Program-made: the position numbers and the translations under genes
In this document: in pieces, positions 17,757 to 28,199 of the stretch
Layout of the letters: each line of letters begins with the position of its first letter
Numbering within the stretch: position 1 is the first letter of the stretch
Notes under the pieces: model-generated
Told to the model about the DNA's origin: nothing
What the model saw: only the letters and a program-made list of their open reading frames with translations
Databases searched by the model: none
Origin: Treponema succinifaciens DSM 2489
GTDB lineage: Bacteria > Spirochaetota > Spirochaetia > Treponematales > Treponemataceae
Direction of reading: 5' to 3'
DNA length: 64,000 bases
Assembly: GCF_000195275.1 (NCBI RefSeq)
Contig: NC_015385.1
Coordinates: 62,001 to 126,000, forward strand

Positions 17757-18770
17757 ATGCTGAAAGTTTTGTTTGGCGGAAGTCCGGCTTGTGCGGCAAA
17801 AGCACTGGAACTTATTTTAAAAGACAGCGCAATGTCAAATTCAGTGCCGGAAGAAGAATATAAAATTGTCGGTGTTCTTACAAATCCTCCGTCTGCGCAG
17901 GGCAGGCACAAGGAGCTTATTCCGACAGAAGTTGAGCAGTATGCGATTATTTGGAACCGGGCAAGAAATGATAATCTCGCGGTTTTTACTCCAGAACATA
18001 TAAAGCAGCCTGAACGCGAGCAAATTGCAAGCCTTGAGCCGGATATTTTTGTCTGCTTTGCCTATGGGCATATTCTTGGTCCCAAGTTTTTTTCTTTGTT
18101 TAAATTCGGCGGGATAAATTTGCATCCGTCTTTGCTCCCAAAATACCGGGGCGCAACTCCTGTGAATGCCGCGATTTTGAATTGCGATGATGAAACAGGC
18201 TTTTCAATACAAAAAATGGCTTTAGGTATGGATGAAGGCGACATTCTATATCAGCAGAAAGAACGCCTGACTGGAACAGAAACAGCTGAGCAAGTTTTAA
18301 AGAACAGCGCGCTTTACGGTGGAATGAACATAACACAAATTTTGCGCAAAATTGCAAAAACTGGAAAGCTCCCAGCTTCGTTTCCGCAGGAAGGAAAAGC
18401 ATCTTATTGCTCAATAATAAAAAAAGAAGACGGAAAAATAAACTGGAACAACAGCGCGGAAAAAATCGATGCGCAGATAAGAGCCTATACGCCGTGGCCG
18501 GGCTGCTTTACAACTTCTGGAAATCTTCAGCTTAAAATTTTAAAGGCGCGTGCGGCAAGCAAAGTTGCGGCTCAAGATTCTTCAGTTGTAAAGAACACTT
18601 CGGCAGTTCCGGGAACAGTTCTTGACTACAATAAGCAGCGCGGAATTCTTATTCAGACAGGAAACGGAGTTTTGATTGCTACAGAGCTTCAGTGGCAGGC
18701 AAAAAAAGCCATGGATTATAAATCTTTTATGAACGGAGCCAGAAATTTTATAGGCACTGTTTTGGAGTAA
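17757..18770 (+). CDS. fmt: Methionyl-tRNA formyltransferase
   Basis: A 337-residue enzyme starting directly after the def stop. The formyltransferase core shows NLHPSLLPKYRGATPVNAAI and GMDEGDILYQ, with the active-site Asn, His and Asp. The C-terminal anticodon-binding-like domain starts near residue 215 (WNNSAEKIDAQIRAYTPWPG). It formylates initiator Met-tRNA. It forms an operon with def and probably the PASTA gene 3 bp downstream. Confidence 0.96.
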   Translation: MLKVLFGGSPACAAKALELILKDSAMSNSVPEEEYKIVGVLTNPPSAQGRHKELIPTEVEQYAIIWNRARNDNLAVFTPEHIKQPEREQIASLEPDIFVCFAYGHILGPKFFSLFKFGGINLHPSLLPKYRGATPVNAAILNCDDETGFSIQKMALGMDEGDILYQQKERLTGTETAEQVLKNSALYGGMNITQILRKIAKTGKLPASFPQEGKASYCSIIKKEDGKINWNNSAEKIDAQIRAYTPWPGCFTTSGNLQLKILKARAASKVAAQDSSVVKNTSAVPGTVLDYNKQRGILIQTGNGVLIATELQWQAKKAMDYKSFMNGARNFIGTVLE

Positions 18771-18773
18771 ACG

Positions 18774-19805
18774 ATGGACAAAAATAAATTCAAGGACATT
18801 CTTCAAAAGGCAAGAGTTCAATTTAACGGCTGTCTTGACAATTTAAGGGACGGAGGAAAAACTGTTGTAATAACAATTCTTCTTGCTTTTGTTATAATGA
18901 CGGCTTCCTGCCTTGCTGTTTTTTTTATGGTGGTTCAGGGCGCGGAAAAAGTTCTTGTGCCAGATGTTACAGGAAAAAGCCTTACAGACGCGCTTTTGGA
19001 GCTTCAGGCGAAGGAGCTTTATCCAAAAATTCTTCTTAAATATTCAGATCTTCCGGGCGACAAAGGAACTATTCTGGAGCAGAATCCAGTTTCCGGGGCT
19101 ATTGTAAAAGCCTACCGCAGAGTGAATTTGACTGTTAGCCGCGGAATTCCGATTGACTATATAGAAGATTATTATGGAAAAAATGTTGACGAGGTTTTGA
19201 ATACTTTGGAACTTTTGTTCAGTGGGGACGATTCTCTTGTGCAGCTGCCGGCTCCAGTTTACCAAAAAAGCGAGCTTCAAGCCGGAACAATTCTTGCGCA
19301 ATATCCGGAAGCTGGAACTCCAGTTTCAGAAAAAATCAAGCTTCAGTTTGTTGTAAGCAGCGGAACGGAAATTCCAAAGACAGAAGTTCCCGACATTGAA
19401 GGTCTTTCTATAAAGCAGCTTCTTTCAAAACTTGGCGAATATAAAGTTGTTTTTGATTTTGAAGTTGAAGAAGATCCAAAAAGTCCTGCGGAAGGAATTA
19501 TTTCTGATGAAGAAAAGCCTTCAAGTCAGGTTGAACTTTTTTCAAGGGTAAAAGCCACGTTAAAAGTCCAGCCTGCATCTGAAAAAGCAAAAACAGCGCA
19601 AGGAATTTTTTCCGTGGAGCTTCCAGAATATCCATATCCTGTTCCTGTAAAACTTGATTCCCAGGATCAGAACGGAAAGCTTGTTACTTTAGCTGAATTC
19701 TGTCATCCGGGAAAACATTTTACAGTTCCTTATGATGTAAATAAAAATACAACGCTGATTTTGTATGTTCTTGATGAAGAATATGCGAAAGTTGTTGTTG
19801 AATAA
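18774..19805 (+). CDS. Membrane-anchored PASTA domain protein
   Basis: A 343-residue protein with a short cytoplasmic N-terminus, one membrane helix (residues about 25-47, ILLAFVIMTASCLAVFFM) and three PASTA domains outside. The first begins 'VLVPDVTGKSLTDALLEL'. The third begins 'TEVPDIEGLSIKQLL'. PASTA domains bind muropeptide-like ligands in Ser/Thr kinases and PBPs, but no kinase or transpeptidase domain is present. A similar stand-alone PASTA protein beside fmt fits spirochaete genomes. It probably senses or scaffolds peptidoglycan. Confidence 0.9.
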   Translation: MDKNKFKDILQKARVQFNGCLDNLRDGGKTVVITILLAFVIMTASCLAVFFMVVQGAEKVLVPDVTGKSLTDALLELQAKELYPKILLKYSDLPGDKGTILEQNPVSGAIVKAYRRVNLTVSRGIPIDYIEDYYGKNVDEVLNTLELLFSGDDSLVQLPAPVYQKSELQAGTILAQYPEAGTPVSEKIKLQFVVSSGTEIPKTEVPDIEGLSIKQLLSKLGEYKVVFDFEVEEDPKSPAEGIISDEEKPSSQVELFSRVKATLKVQPASEKAKTAQGIFSVELPEYPYPVPVKLDSQDQNGKLVTLAEFCHPGKHFTVPYDVNKNTTLILYVLDEEYAKVVVE

Positions 19806-19841
19806 AAATATTGCCTTTGTTTTTTTCATGCAAAATTTCAC

Positions 19842-19884
19842 TCAAAACTCACTGACTTTTCACCCAAAAGTTACTGAGTTTTGA
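19842..19884. repeat. Imperfect palindrome of the TCACTGA family
   Basis: Arms 19842-19860 (TCAAAACTCACTGACTTTT) and 19866-19884 pair with two mismatches. Related words recur at 62027-62110. It lies after the PASTA gene and may also act as a terminator or RNA processing site. Confidence 0.55.
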
Positions 19885-19914
19885 CCTGTCTGCTTAAAAA
19901 TTATAAAAATTCTG

Positions 19915-19956
19915 TAAAAAAAGAATCCCAAAAATTATCTTTAACTTTTGGGATTC
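19915..19956 (-). terminator. Intrinsic terminator of ackA
   Basis: On the minus strand, GAATCCCAAAA pairs with TTTTGGGATTC (19956-19946 with 19933-19923) and is followed by a run of T residues. Confidence 0.85.
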
Positions 19957-19992
19957 AATTTAAAAATGCCGGCAACTTGTTTTTGCTAACTT

Positions 19993-21339
19993 TTATTTCT
20001 TTGGAGGACGCGCGATTACTTTAGCAATATTCGGGCGTTTTACAAGATCGCTTTTAAGTCCTTCCTCGCGTGCTTTGTTTACATAGTCCGGCGACTGGAA
20101 GCTGTAAGTGAAGTGTGTGTGAATGTCATAAGTTCCCTGCATAAGGGCGAATGCGTCTTCTGTCATAACAAGCTCTTCGTCTGTTGGAATTACAAAAATC
20201 TTTGTCTTGCTGTCATCTGCGGAAATGCAGGTTTCGGCGTTTCCTGTGAATGACCATTCATTTTTCTGTGCGTCGATTTTGATTCCGTAGTTTTCAAGTC
20301 CGCTCAAGGATTTTCCGCGTGTGATAGGTCCGCGCTCTCCAACTCCGGCTGTAAACACTATTGCGTCAACGTGTCCGAGCTCAGCCATGTATGCGCCTAC
20401 ATATTTTTTTATGCGCAATGCTTCCATTTCGATGCAAAGCTGGCAGAGCTTATCTCCGTTTGCTGCGGCAATTTCAATATCACGGCGGTCTGAATATTTT
20501 TCTGTGATTCCAAGGCATCCTGATTTTTTGTTCAGGGCTTTGTCCATTTCCTCTGGGGACATTCCTGTTTTACGCATGATGTAGAATGGAAGAGCCGGGT
20601 CAACGTCTCCGCTTCTTGTTCCCATTATAAGGCCTTCAAGCGGTGTGATTCCCATTGAAGTGTCGTAGCACTGCCCGTTTTTTACAGCGCACATTGAAGA
20701 GCCGTTTCCTATGTGGCAGATTATAAGGTTTGTGTCCTTTGGTTCTTTTCCGAGAAGAACAGCCGCTCTTTTTGCAGTGTAAAGGAACGATGTTCCGTGG
20801 AAACCGTAGCGACGTGCGGCATACTTTGTGTACCATTCGCGTGGAACTGCGTACATGAATGTTTCTTCTGGCATTGTCTGGTGCCATGCTGTGTCCATTA
20901 TGGCGCAATGCGGAACATTCGGCATTACTTTTTGCGCGGCTTCAATTCCCATTATATTTGCCGGCATGTGCAAAGGTCCAAGGCCAACAACAGAACGGAA
21001 TGTTTCAAGAACTTCTGGAGTTATAAGAACAGACTTTGTGAATTTGTCTCCGCCGTGAAGTACTCTGTGTCCTACAGCTTTTATTACAGACATATCAGGG
21101 ATAACGCCGATTTCTTTGTCTGTGATTGTATTCAAAATAAGCTCGATTGCTTCCTTGTGCGTAGGGCAGGCGCTTTTGATTTCTGTTTTGTTTCCTTTTG
21201 CCTTGTGTGTGATACATGAGCCTTCAATTCCAATGCGCTCAACTACACCGTTTGCTAAAACTTCCTTGTTGTCCCAGTCATAAACTTGGTACTTTGCAGA
21301 AGAAGATCCGCAGTTCAATGTAAGAATTACCATAGCCAT
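19993..21339 (-). CDS. ackA: Acetate kinase
   Basis: A 448-residue kinase, slightly longer than usual (about 400) through a C-terminal tail. Motifs: [65 protein letters not shown] and [10 protein letters not shown]. It makes ATP and acetate from acetyl phosphate, the final step of acetate fermentation. No pta is adjacent. GAGG lies upstream of the ATG at 21339. Confidence 0.96.
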   Translation of the reverse strand: MAMVILTLNCGSSSAKYQVYDWDNKEVLANGVVERIGIEGSCITHKAKGNKTEIKSACPTHKEAIELILNTITDKEIGVIPDMSVIKAVGHRVLHGGDKFTKSVLITPEVLETFRSVVGLGPLHMPANIMGIEAAQKVMPNVPHCAIMDTAWHQTMPEETFMYAVPREWYTKYAARRYGFHGTSFLYTAKRAAVLLGKEPKDTNLIICHIGNGSSMCAVKNGQCYDTSMGITPLEGLIMGTRSGDVDPALPFYIMRKTGMSPEEMDKALNKKSGCLGITEKYSDRRDIEIAAANGDKLCQLCIEMEALRIKKYVGAYMAELGHVDAIVFTAGVGERGPITRGKSLSGLENYGIKIDAQKNEWSFTGNAETCISADDSKTKIFVIPTDEELVMTEDAFALMQGTYDIHTHFTYSFQSPDYVNKAREEGLKSDLVKRPNIAKVIARPPKK

Positions 21340-21487
21340 AAAATGCCTCTAAATAAAAAATAATACCAAATTATTATATTAACATGGAAGAAAAATTTCA
21401 ACTTTTAAAAACTGCTCAAACCGCGCAATAGCATTTGGCTTGGGTTTTCGTTATAATTTTGGATGTTTAGAGTTTTTGGGAGGAAAA

Positions 21488-22591
21488 ATGAATTTGTTTG
21501 GAAAAAAAGAAAAGACTCCGGCGCAGACTGTTATAGAAGATGTCTGCAAAATAAAAAAAAGCGAAAAAGTTTTAATAATTGCGAATCCTGAAACAAGCGT
21601 TATTGCGCAGAACCTGTTTACCTCGGCTCTTGATTCCGGTGCAAAGCCAACGCTTATTTATCAGACTAAAAAAACTTCCGCGGATTTTGCAGAAGAAACT
21701 GTTGTGGGTGCAATAAAATCTGAGCCGGATGTAATTTTTTCAATTTCGGAAATAAAGCTTGGAAAAGATGAAAAGGCGATTGCTTCTCCTTATAAAGCTG
21801 CGGACGGAAAACTTTACGACAACACTTTTGACTGGCTGCTTTCTGAAAAGAAATCAATCCGTGCGGTATGGACTCCTGGGCTTACAGAAGATATGTTCAA
21901 TAGAACTGTGAACATTGACTATAAACTGCTTGGAGAACGCTGCAAAAAACTTTGCGAAAAATACGAAAATGCAGTTTCAGTTCATGTTACATCTCCTGGT
22001 GGAACGGACATTGTTGTTGGGCTGAAAGGACGAAAAGGCATGGTTGACGACGGGGATTTCAGCAAGCCGGGAAGCGGTGGAAACATTCCCGCTGGAGAAA
22101 CTTTTATAAGTCCTGTTGTTGGAACTTGCGAGGGAACTATTGTCTTTGACGGAAGCATGACATTTAGCGATGGAGATTCAATTTTAAAGACTCCGATTTG
22201 CGTCAAAGTTGAAAAGGGCTTTGTTTCAGAAGTTACTGGTGAAGAAGAGGCAAAAAGGCTTTTAACGGATATTCAGCAGGCAGAAAAAGATGCGGTTTTC
22301 ATGGAAAATTCAGGAAAGCTTCCGAAAGGGCAAGGCGAAATTTATGCGAAAAACGCAAGGAATATCGGGGAGCTTGGAATCGGCTTGAATCCTGCCGCTG
22401 GAATTACTGGAAATATGCTTGAAGATGAAAAAGCCTTTAGAACCTGCCACTTTGCAATCGGGGAAAATTATGATGGAGACGCGCCTTCTTTGATTCACTT
22501 TGACGGAGTTGTAAAAGAGCCTAGTATTGTAATCAAGTATGAAGACGGAACTGAATTTGCAGTCCTCAAAAATGGAGAGCTGCAAATTTAG
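21488..22591 (+). CDS. M29-like aminopeptidase
   Basis: About 367 residues from the ATG at 21488, preceded by GGGAGG. The N-terminal half resembles the Rossmann-like part of thermophilic M29 aminopeptidases. The C-terminal half has NIPAGETFISP, 'GTIVFDGSM', and 'IGELGIGLNPAAGI...EDEKAFRTCHFAIG', which hold the metal ligands of this group. It probably removes N-terminal residues from peptides in the cytoplasm. The ATG at 21440 lacks a ribosome-binding site. Confidence 0.8.
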   Translation: MNLFGKKEKTPAQTVIEDVCKIKKSEKVLIIANPETSVIAQNLFTSALDSGAKPTLIYQTKKTSADFAEETVVGAIKSEPDVIFSISEIKLGKDEKAIASPYKAADGKLYDNTFDWLLSEKKSIRAVWTPGLTEDMFNRTVNIDYKLLGERCKKLCEKYENAVSVHVTSPGGTDIVVGLKGRKGMVDDGDFSKPGSGGNIPAGETFISPVVGTCEGTIVFDGSMTFSDGDSILKTPICVKVEKGFVSEVTGEEEAKRLLTDIQQAEKDAVFMENSGKLPKGQGEIYAKNARNIGELGIGLNPAAGITGNMLEDEKAFRTCHFAIGENYDGDAPSLIHFDGVVKEPSIVIKYEDGTEFAVLKNGELQI

Positions 22592-22595
22592 GATT

Positions 22596-23438
22596 TTATT
22601 TTGACTTTGGAGACATGGCTTCGGACTGATGCGAAAGAAATTCTCTTGTCATGTCTTCGTTGTGCTTGAGCATTGCCGCAGGAATTCCGTAGGCTTTTTC
22701 AAGATCATCATTTGTCATGACTTCTTCTGGAGTTCCGTAAGACATATCTTTGTTCGGATAAATTAAAAGGACTTTTTCTGCGTACTTGCGTGAAAGGTCA
22801 AGTTCGTGCATTGAAATGAACATTGGAGTTTTTGTTGCCTCAGAATATTCACGCAAGTATTTAAGTGCGGAATTTTTCTGGCGGTCTTCCATTGCAAAAA
22901 GAGGCTCATCCATGAAAATTCCTGCGCTTCCGTAAAGCAGGCTGAATGCCAAAAGAACACGCTGGTTTTCACCTTTGCTGATTTCTGTGAGCCCGTGGTT
23001 CATGACAGAAGAAAGTTCGAATTTATCTACAACTTCGCTGAACAAGTCTTCTGTCTTAATTCCTTTTGCGTTTGCCTTGAGTTCTCCGTTTTTATAAACA
23101 AAAGAAAGCAGGTTTTCAACTTTTTCACTGCTTTCAAATTCCATGTTCTGATAAATTACAGAAGCTAGAAGATTCCGTTTTTCTTCCTCAAGGCTTGCAA
23201 TGTTCTGGCCTAGAAGTTTTACTTTTCCCTGCGAAGGAATGAGTCTTCCGCTGGCAAGAAGCATGAGCGTTGATTTTCCGCAGCCGTTCGGTCCGATTAT
23301 GCTTGTGAATGCTCCGGGAAATCCGCCTGAAAAATGCTCAAAAACCGGTGAAGGAACAATCTGTTTTCCGTTTTCGTCAAGGTCGCCTTCGACTGGCGGA
23401 TATGAAAAAGAAACGTTTTCAAAGTCAATAAAATTCAT
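22596..23438 (-). CDS. ABC transporter ATP-binding protein
   Basis: A 280-residue ATPase: Walker A GPNGCGKST, signature region ISKGENQRVLLA, Walker B GIFMDEPL, switch His in MFISMHELDL. The pattern is nearest to iron/cobalamin-type import ATPases. No permease or binding protein is adjacent, so its partner lies elsewhere or it acts in another role. It converges with the M29-like gene with a 4-bp gap. Confidence 0.88.
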   Translation of the reverse strand: MNFIDFENVSFSYPPVEGDLDENGKQIVPSPVFEHFSGGFPGAFTSIIGPNGCGKSTLMLLASGRLIPSQGKVKLLGQNIASLEEEKRNLLASVIYQNMEFESSEKVENLLSFVYKNGELKANAKGIKTEDLFSEVVDKFELSSVMNHGLTEISKGENQRVLLAFSLLYGSAGIFMDEPLFAMEDRQKNSALKYLREYSEATKTPMFISMHELDLSRKYAEKVLLIYPNKDMSYGTPEEVMTNDDLEKAYGIPAAMLKHNEDMTREFLSHQSEAMSPKSK

Positions 23439-23475
23439 GCGTCTAGGTTATTGTAATTTTGAAGAAAATGCAATG

Positions 23476-23504
23476 TAGAAATTTATCTATGACTGTGTTA
23501 AAAT
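23476..23504 (+). promoter_or_regulatory. GH95 promoter, predicted leaderless
   Basis: TAGAAA (23476-23481), 17-nt spacer, TAAAAT (23499-23504). The -10 ends 7 nt before the ATG at 23512 and no Shine-Dalgarno is visible. Confidence 0.45.
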
Positions 23505-23511
23505 TGTCTGC

Positions 23512-25578
23512 ATGAAATCTATTTGGTATAAAAATCCTGCTGAAAATTTTGGTGAAGCTATTTCTGTTGGAAACGGAAGAATCGGCGCGACGGTTTTTGG
23601 CGGAACAGGACACGAAAAAATATATTTGAATGAAGAGTCTATATGGTCTTGTCGCTATTCAGATAGAAATAATAAAAATGCAAAGGAAGCTGTAAACGGC
23701 ATAAGGGCTTTGCTGAATCAGGGACGCGAGCTTGAGGCGCAGGAGCAAATTTTTGAATGTTTTTCCGGAGCTCCAATTTCTCAGGCTTATTATAAAAGCG
23801 CAGGAATTGTTTCGATTGATTTTTATGACGCTGAGCATCAAGGGCTTTTAGGGCCGGACTCTGGCGACAAGGGAACTTTTTCTTCTTATGATTCTTACAG
23901 GCGCGAGCTTGATTTTTCCAGCGGAATTTGCTCTTCAAGTTTTTCTCTTGAGTCTGCCGCACCAAGCACAGTGGATCTTTCAAGCGGAACAAACGGAAGC
24001 TATGTAACTTTTACGCGCGAATGTTTTGCTTCCGCTTCTTCCGATGTTTTGGTTTACCACATTTCAGCTTCCATGCCAAAAAGCATTTTCCTTAGGCTCA
24101 AGATTGAAGGCGAAACTTTTCCGAAGAAATACAATCTTACAGAAGATACAGTTGTAGCTTTGTGTGATTCAGGCATCCCTTTTGCTGCGATGGTTACGGC
24201 TGTTGCTTCAGGTGGAACGGTTTTTACTCACGGAGACAATCTGATTATAGAAAAAGCCGATGACGTTACGCTTTACATTGACGTTGAAAGCGCGTACAGA
24301 AAAAGACGTTTTAGAAATAAAGGCGGAAATAATTTTAGAAACCCGATGATTTTTGCGTCGAAATGCGCGGACATTGCATTGAAAAAAATCTGCTTTGCTT
24401 CCGGCACTTCCTACGAAAATTTAAAGACTGATCAGGCTTTGGAATTTTCCGCATGGAATCAGCGTTCTATTCTTTCTTTGGACGGACTTGAAACTGACGG
24501 AAAATCAGTCGATGAAATTTGCCAAGACAATAAAGCCGCAAAATTCCTTGATTGGATTTATTCAAAGTACAAGTTTATTTCAAGCTGCAAGGAACAGGCA
24601 ACGCTTCCTTCTGTAGCAAGCGGAATTTGGACGGACAAAAAAAACGCCGGAAATTTCAGTTTGCAGGACGGAAATTTCTATAGATACAGCTCTGGAATTC
24701 TTGGACTGGAAAAAATAAATCTTCCTTTGTTCAAGCTTGCAAAAAGAATTTATAAGCGCGGAAAGGCAACTGCAAAAAAAATGTACGGATGTCAAGGCTT
24801 TGTTTTGCACAATTCAACTGACATTTGGGGCGACTCTGTTCCGTGCGGTGTAGATTTTAGGAATTCTTATACTCCGCTTGGTGCCTGTGCAATTGCAAAA
24901 GCCGCATTGGATTACTATGAATATTCGCTTGACCGAAAATTCTTAAAGCGCCATTTTTATCTTTTTAAGAAAGCCTGTGATTTTTTTGCGGAATACCTTG
25001 TTCCTGTTGAAGACAAAAAATTCCTTTCTCTTAGTCCGGCTTTTACAGATGGATATGAAACAAGAAGTGGTACTGTTGCATATATTGCTTTGGAAAATGT
25101 TTTTGAAAACAAAATTATAAAAGAGCTTTTTGAAAACACATTGGCGGCAATGAAGTATCTTGGCTTTAAAAATTCAGAAAAGCTTTTTATAAACTACAGC
25201 TCAATTATACAGAAAATAAAATGCGCTGAAGAAGAAATGCCTGAATCAAATACTGCAAGTAATTTTGACACTTTCCTTTTGAGTTCTGCGGATTCGATTA
25301 TTTCAAGCAAAATAAAAAACGGCCGTGTGGAAATTTCCTTGCTTTCAAATTTGCCGGCGGAATGGCAAAGCGGTTCTCTTACAAAAGTCTGCCTTAAAGG
25401 AAATATTCTTGCGGACATAAAATGGCGCGACGGAAAATTTGAAGATGCACGGCTTTATACTGAACAGGGAACTGTCTTCATGAAGGAACTGACTATTTGC
25501 TACGGCGGAAAAAAATACAGCTCGCAGCTTTCGGACGGTTCGCTTGATATAAGAAACGTTTTGCCAACGACTGTATAA
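23512..25578 (+). CDS. Glycoside hydrolase family 95 (alpha-L-fucosidase-like)
   Basis: A 688-residue protein, about 60-100 residues shorter than many GH95 enzymes. The N-terminal signature is strong: WYKNPAENF...VGNGRIGATVFGG and LNEESIWS. The catalytic barrel contains LHNSTDIWGDSVP and a 'LSPAF' segment near residue 505. GH95 enzymes invert alpha-1,2-fucosyl or related linkages. No signal peptide is seen, so it would act on imported oligosaccharides. The catalytic residues were not mapped individually. Confidence 0.85.
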   Translation: MKSIWYKNPAENFGEAISVGNGRIGATVFGGTGHEKIYLNEESIWSCRYSDRNNKNAKEAVNGIRALLNQGRELEAQEQIFECFSGAPISQAYYKSAGIVSIDFYDAEHQGLLGPDSGDKGTFSSYDSYRRELDFSSGICSSSFSLESAAPSTVDLSSGTNGSYVTFTRECFASASSDVLVYHISASMPKSIFLRLKIEGETFPKKYNLTEDTVVALCDSGIPFAAMVTAVASGGTVFTHGDNLIIEKADDVTLYIDVESAYRKRRFRNKGGNNFRNPMIFASKCADIALKKICFASGTSYENLKTDQALEFSAWNQRSILSLDGLETDGKSVDEICQDNKAAKFLDWIYSKYKFISSCKEQATLPSVASGIWTDKKNAGNFSLQDGNFYRYSSGILGLEKINLPLFKLAKRIYKRGKATAKKMYGCQGFVLHNSTDIWGDSVPCGVDFRNSYTPLGACAIAKAALDYYEYSLDRKFLKRHFYLFKKACDFFAEYLVPVEDKKFLSLSPAFTDGYETRSGTVAYIALENVFENKIIKELFENTLAAMKYLGFKNSEKLFINYSSIIQKIKCAEEEMPESNTASNFDTFLLSSADSIISSKIKNGRVEISLLSNLPAEWQSGSLTKVCLKGNILADIKWRDGKFEDARLYTEQGTVFMKELTICYGGKKYSSQLSDGSLDIRNVLPTTV

Positions 25579-25583
25579 CCTAT

Positions 25584-25612
25584 TTGCATAAAGTTTCCCC
25601 TTGTGATATGAT
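25584..25612 (+). promoter_or_regulatory. Possible pyrB promoter
   Basis: TTGCAT (25584-25589), 17-nt spacer, TATGAT (25607-25612). The -35 is weak. An AGGGGGC ribosome-binding site precedes the pyrB ATG. Confidence 0.35.
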
Positions 25613-25635
25613 AGCGAAAATTTTAGGGGGCTTGA

Positions 25636-26559
25636 ATGTTAAAAGGAAGACATCTTATTGAACCGGCGGATTTGACCGTCAGTGAAATTGATGAAATATG
25701 TTCTTTGGCAGAACAGATGATTGTAGATCCAGCTTCTTTTCAGGATGTGTGTCGTGGGAAAATTCTTGCGACACTTTTTTTTGAGCCGAGCACAAGAACC
25801 AGGCTTTCTTTTGAAGCTGCTATGCTTCATTTAGGCGGAACTGTTGAAGGTTTTGCTGATGCGAGCTACACTTCTTCTACAAAAGGCGAAACTTTGGCGG
25901 ACACAATAAGAGTTGTAAGTTCCTATGTTGATGTTATTGCGATGCGTTCTCCAAAAGAAGGTGCGGCATTGCTTGCTTCAAGATATAGTCCAGTTCCTAT
26001 AATCAATGCGGGCGACGGCGGACATTCTCATCCAACGCAGACACTTACAGACCTTGTTACAATCCGTGCGCTTCAAGGCGGATTTGAAGGACACACAATT
26101 GGTTTTTGTGGTGATTTAAAATTCGGAAGAACAGTTCATTCTCTTACTCAGGCAATGAGCCGCTACAAGAACAACAAATTTGTTTTTATCAGTCCGGAAG
26201 AGCTGAAAGTTCCTTCTTACATAACAGAAGATTTGCTTAAGCCTGCCGGAATAGAATTTGCAACAGCTGAACGTTTGGAAGATGTAATCGGTGAGCTTGA
26301 TATTCTTTACATGACTCGTGTTCAAAAAGAAAGATTTTTCAATGAGCAGGATTATATCCGCCTAAAAGACAGTTATATTCTGAACAAAGAAAAAATGAAA
26401 CTTGCAAAACAGGATATGATTGTTCTTCATCCGCTTCCTCGTGTAAATGAAATTGCTCCAGAAGTAGATGATGATCCGCGCGCTGCTTATTTTAAGCAAG
26501 TTAAATACGGAATGTTTGCACGCATGGCGCTTATTGCAAAACTTACAGGAGCACTCTGA
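25636..26559 (+). CDS. pyrB: Aspartate carbamoyltransferase catalytic subunit
   Basis: A 307-residue ATCase. Carbamoyl-phosphate motif [23 protein letters not shown] and [11 protein letters not shown] are all intact. It joins carbamoyl phosphate and aspartate in pyrimidine synthesis. The stop overlaps the pyrI start by one base (TGATG), so the subunits are made together as in the enteric type holoenzyme. Confidence 0.97.
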   Translation: MLKGRHLIEPADLTVSEIDEICSLAEQMIVDPASFQDVCRGKILATLFFEPSTRTRLSFEAAMLHLGGTVEGFADASYTSSTKGETLADTIRVVSSYVDVIAMRSPKEGAALLASRYSPVPIINAGDGGHSHPTQTLTDLVTIRALQGGFEGHTIGFCGDLKFGRTVHSLTQAMSRYKNNKFVFISPEELKVPSYITEDLLKPAGIEFATAERLEDVIGELDILYMTRVQKERFFNEQDYIRLKDSYILNKEKMKLAKQDMIVLHPLPRVNEIAPEVDDDPRAAYFKQVKYGMFARMALIAKLTGAL

Positions 26560-26996
26560 TGATTAATATCGCTGAAATTAAAAATGGACTTGTAATCGAT
26601 CATATTCAGGCTGGAACTGGCTGGAAAGTTTTTAAGTGGCTTGGCTTGGACAAGGTGAATTTTTCTACTGCTCTGATTATGAATGCTTCATCTAAAAAAA
26701 CAGGCAAGAAAGATATAATAAAAATCGACAACATTATAAATATCGATTACAGTGTTCTTGGCTTTATAGATTCCAACATAACTGTAAATGTAATTCAGGA
26801 TTCAAAGATAACTAGAAAAATAAAAATGGAGCTTCCTGAAAAAATTGAAAATGTGATTGAATGTAAAAACCCTCGCTGCATTACAATTACAGAACACTAT
26901 GTTCCGCAGGAATTTAAACTTGTCAACAGAGAAAAAAAAGAGTACCGATGCATTTATTGCGATGCTCTCCACAAGGGAACACTTTCAGTTGAGTGA
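26559..26996 (+). CDS. pyrI: Aspartate carbamoyltransferase regulatory subunit
   Basis: A 145-residue PyrI. The N-terminal nucleotide-binding domain ([19 protein letters not shown]) is followed by a four-cysteine zinc site: CKNPRC and CIYC. It binds CTP/ATP and tunes PyrB activity. The N-terminus differs somewhat from enteric PyrI, so effector response is inferred. Confidence 0.95.
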   Translation: MINIAEIKNGLVIDHIQAGTGWKVFKWLGLDKVNFSTALIMNASSKKTGKKDIIKIDNIINIDYSVLGFIDSNITVNVIQDSKITRKIKMELPEKIENVIECKNPRCITITEHYVPQEFKLVNREKKEYRCIYCDALHKGTLSVE

Positions 26997-27070
26997 TTTT
27001 TCTGTGAACTTTCCTACACTGAAGCAAACTGTAATTTTTTTGTTTATCAATGAAATCATTGGCAGCATTA

Positions 27071-27213
27071 CGGTATGTCCTGGAAGTTGAATATGCGGTG
27101 GTTGAGCAAGCCAAAAACTTTAGTTTTTGATTATGTCGAAACCACCGTATGAATGTACTTGGTCATTTCGACACGCTTAATGACCTCTAGGATTTGAACT
27201 TATTAGACATCCC
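27071..27213. repeat. Degenerate inverted-repeat element
   Basis: The left end (ATGTCCTGGAAGTT) and right end (AACTTATTAGACATCC) resemble the ends of the element at 36160-36286. Inside are a GGTGGTT...AACCACC palindrome and a GGTCATT...AATGACC hairpin. It looks like a decayed MITE or composite hairpin repeat between pyrI and bioB. Confidence 0.5.
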
Positions 27214-27221
27214 AATTTTTT

Positions 27222-28199
27222 TCAGTTTTCGATTCTGTAGCCGAGTTTTTTCAGCATGGAAATATCTTCATCATTGGTTGAGCCGGGCGTTGTCAGAAAA
27301 TCCCCGGAAATAAGCGCGTTTGCTCCTGTCAAGAATGCATCTTCTCCGTTGTTGCCCAAGCTTTTTCTTCCGGCGGCGCATCTTATTGTCTGGCTTGGCA
27401 TTATAAATCTGAAAACAGAAATTGTTCTTAACGCTTCTTTCTGCGAAATTTTTTCAGCATTTTCAAGCGGAGTTCCTTTTATCGGTGTCAAAATATTTAT
27501 CGGAACAGACTGAACTTCAAGTCTGCGAAGCTCAAGCGCAAGGTCGATTCTGTCTTCTCTTGATTCTCCCAGTCCGATTATTCCGCCGCTGCAAATTTCA
27601 AGTCCTGCTTTTTTTGCATTTAAAATTGTCTGGATTCTGTCGTTGTAAGAATGCGTTGTGCAGATGTTTGCAAAATAATTTTTGCCGGTTTCAATGTTGT
27701 GGTGGTAGCGTTCAACTCCGGCAAGCCTCAATTCCTGCATCTGTTCAAAAGAAAGAATTCCAAGCGAAGCGCAAAGTTTGATTTTGTCCTTAAGTTTTTC
27801 TTTTATCGCTTTAAAATTTTCTATTGCAGCTTCAAAATCTTTTCCAGAAAGTCCGCGCCCGGAAGTTACAAGTGAAATTCTTGAAACGTGATTTTCTAAT
27901 GCACGCTCGCAAAATTTTATTGACTCTTGCGGCTGAATAATTGAAGTTGTCTGGCATGAAGTTTTCCAGTGAGCAGACTGAGCGCAGTATTTGCAGTTTT
28001 CGCCGCATTTACCCATCTTTGCATTTATAATTGAACAAACGCTGCTTGAGTTTGTGCAGCAACTTTTTCTGATTCTGTCTGCCGCTCCAAAAAGTTCGGA
28101 TGCTTGTTCTGTTTCGTAAAGCTGAATCGCTTCTTCTTTTGTAACTTTGTGATTTTCGTTTATAACTGCGTTTTCCAATTCATGTAAAAAATTATTCAT
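27222..28199 (-). CDS. bioB: Biotin synthase
   Basis: A 325-residue radical-SAM enzyme. The cluster motif is CGENCKYCAQ, with further family motifs VTSGRGLSG, RYHHNIETG and IIGLGE. BioB inserts sulfur into dethiobiotin to give biotin. It is the last gene of the bioY-ecfA-ecfT-bioB operon and overlaps ecfT by 8 bp. No bioA, bioD or bioF is in the window, so the cell may import a precursor or keep the rest elsewhere. Confidence 0.95.
   Translation of the reverse strand: MNNFLHELENAVINENHKVTKEEAIQLYETEQASELFGAADRIRKSCCTNSSSVCSIINAKMGKCGENCKYCAQSAHWKTSCQTTSIIQPQESIKFCERALENHVSRISLVTSGRGLSGKDFEAAIENFKAIKEKLKDKIKLCASLGILSFEQMQELRLAGVERYHHNIETGKNYFANICTTHSYNDRIQTILNAKKAGLEICSGGIIGLGESREDRIDLALELRRLEVQSVPINILTPIKGTPLENAEKISQKEALRTISVFRFIMPSQTIRCAAGRKSLGNNGEDAFLTGANALISGDFLTTPGSTNDEDISMLKKLGYRIEN

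Noticed and set aside
20713-21219. 168-residue plus-strand frame inside ackA
   Set aside because: Antisense to a fully conserved acetate kinase.
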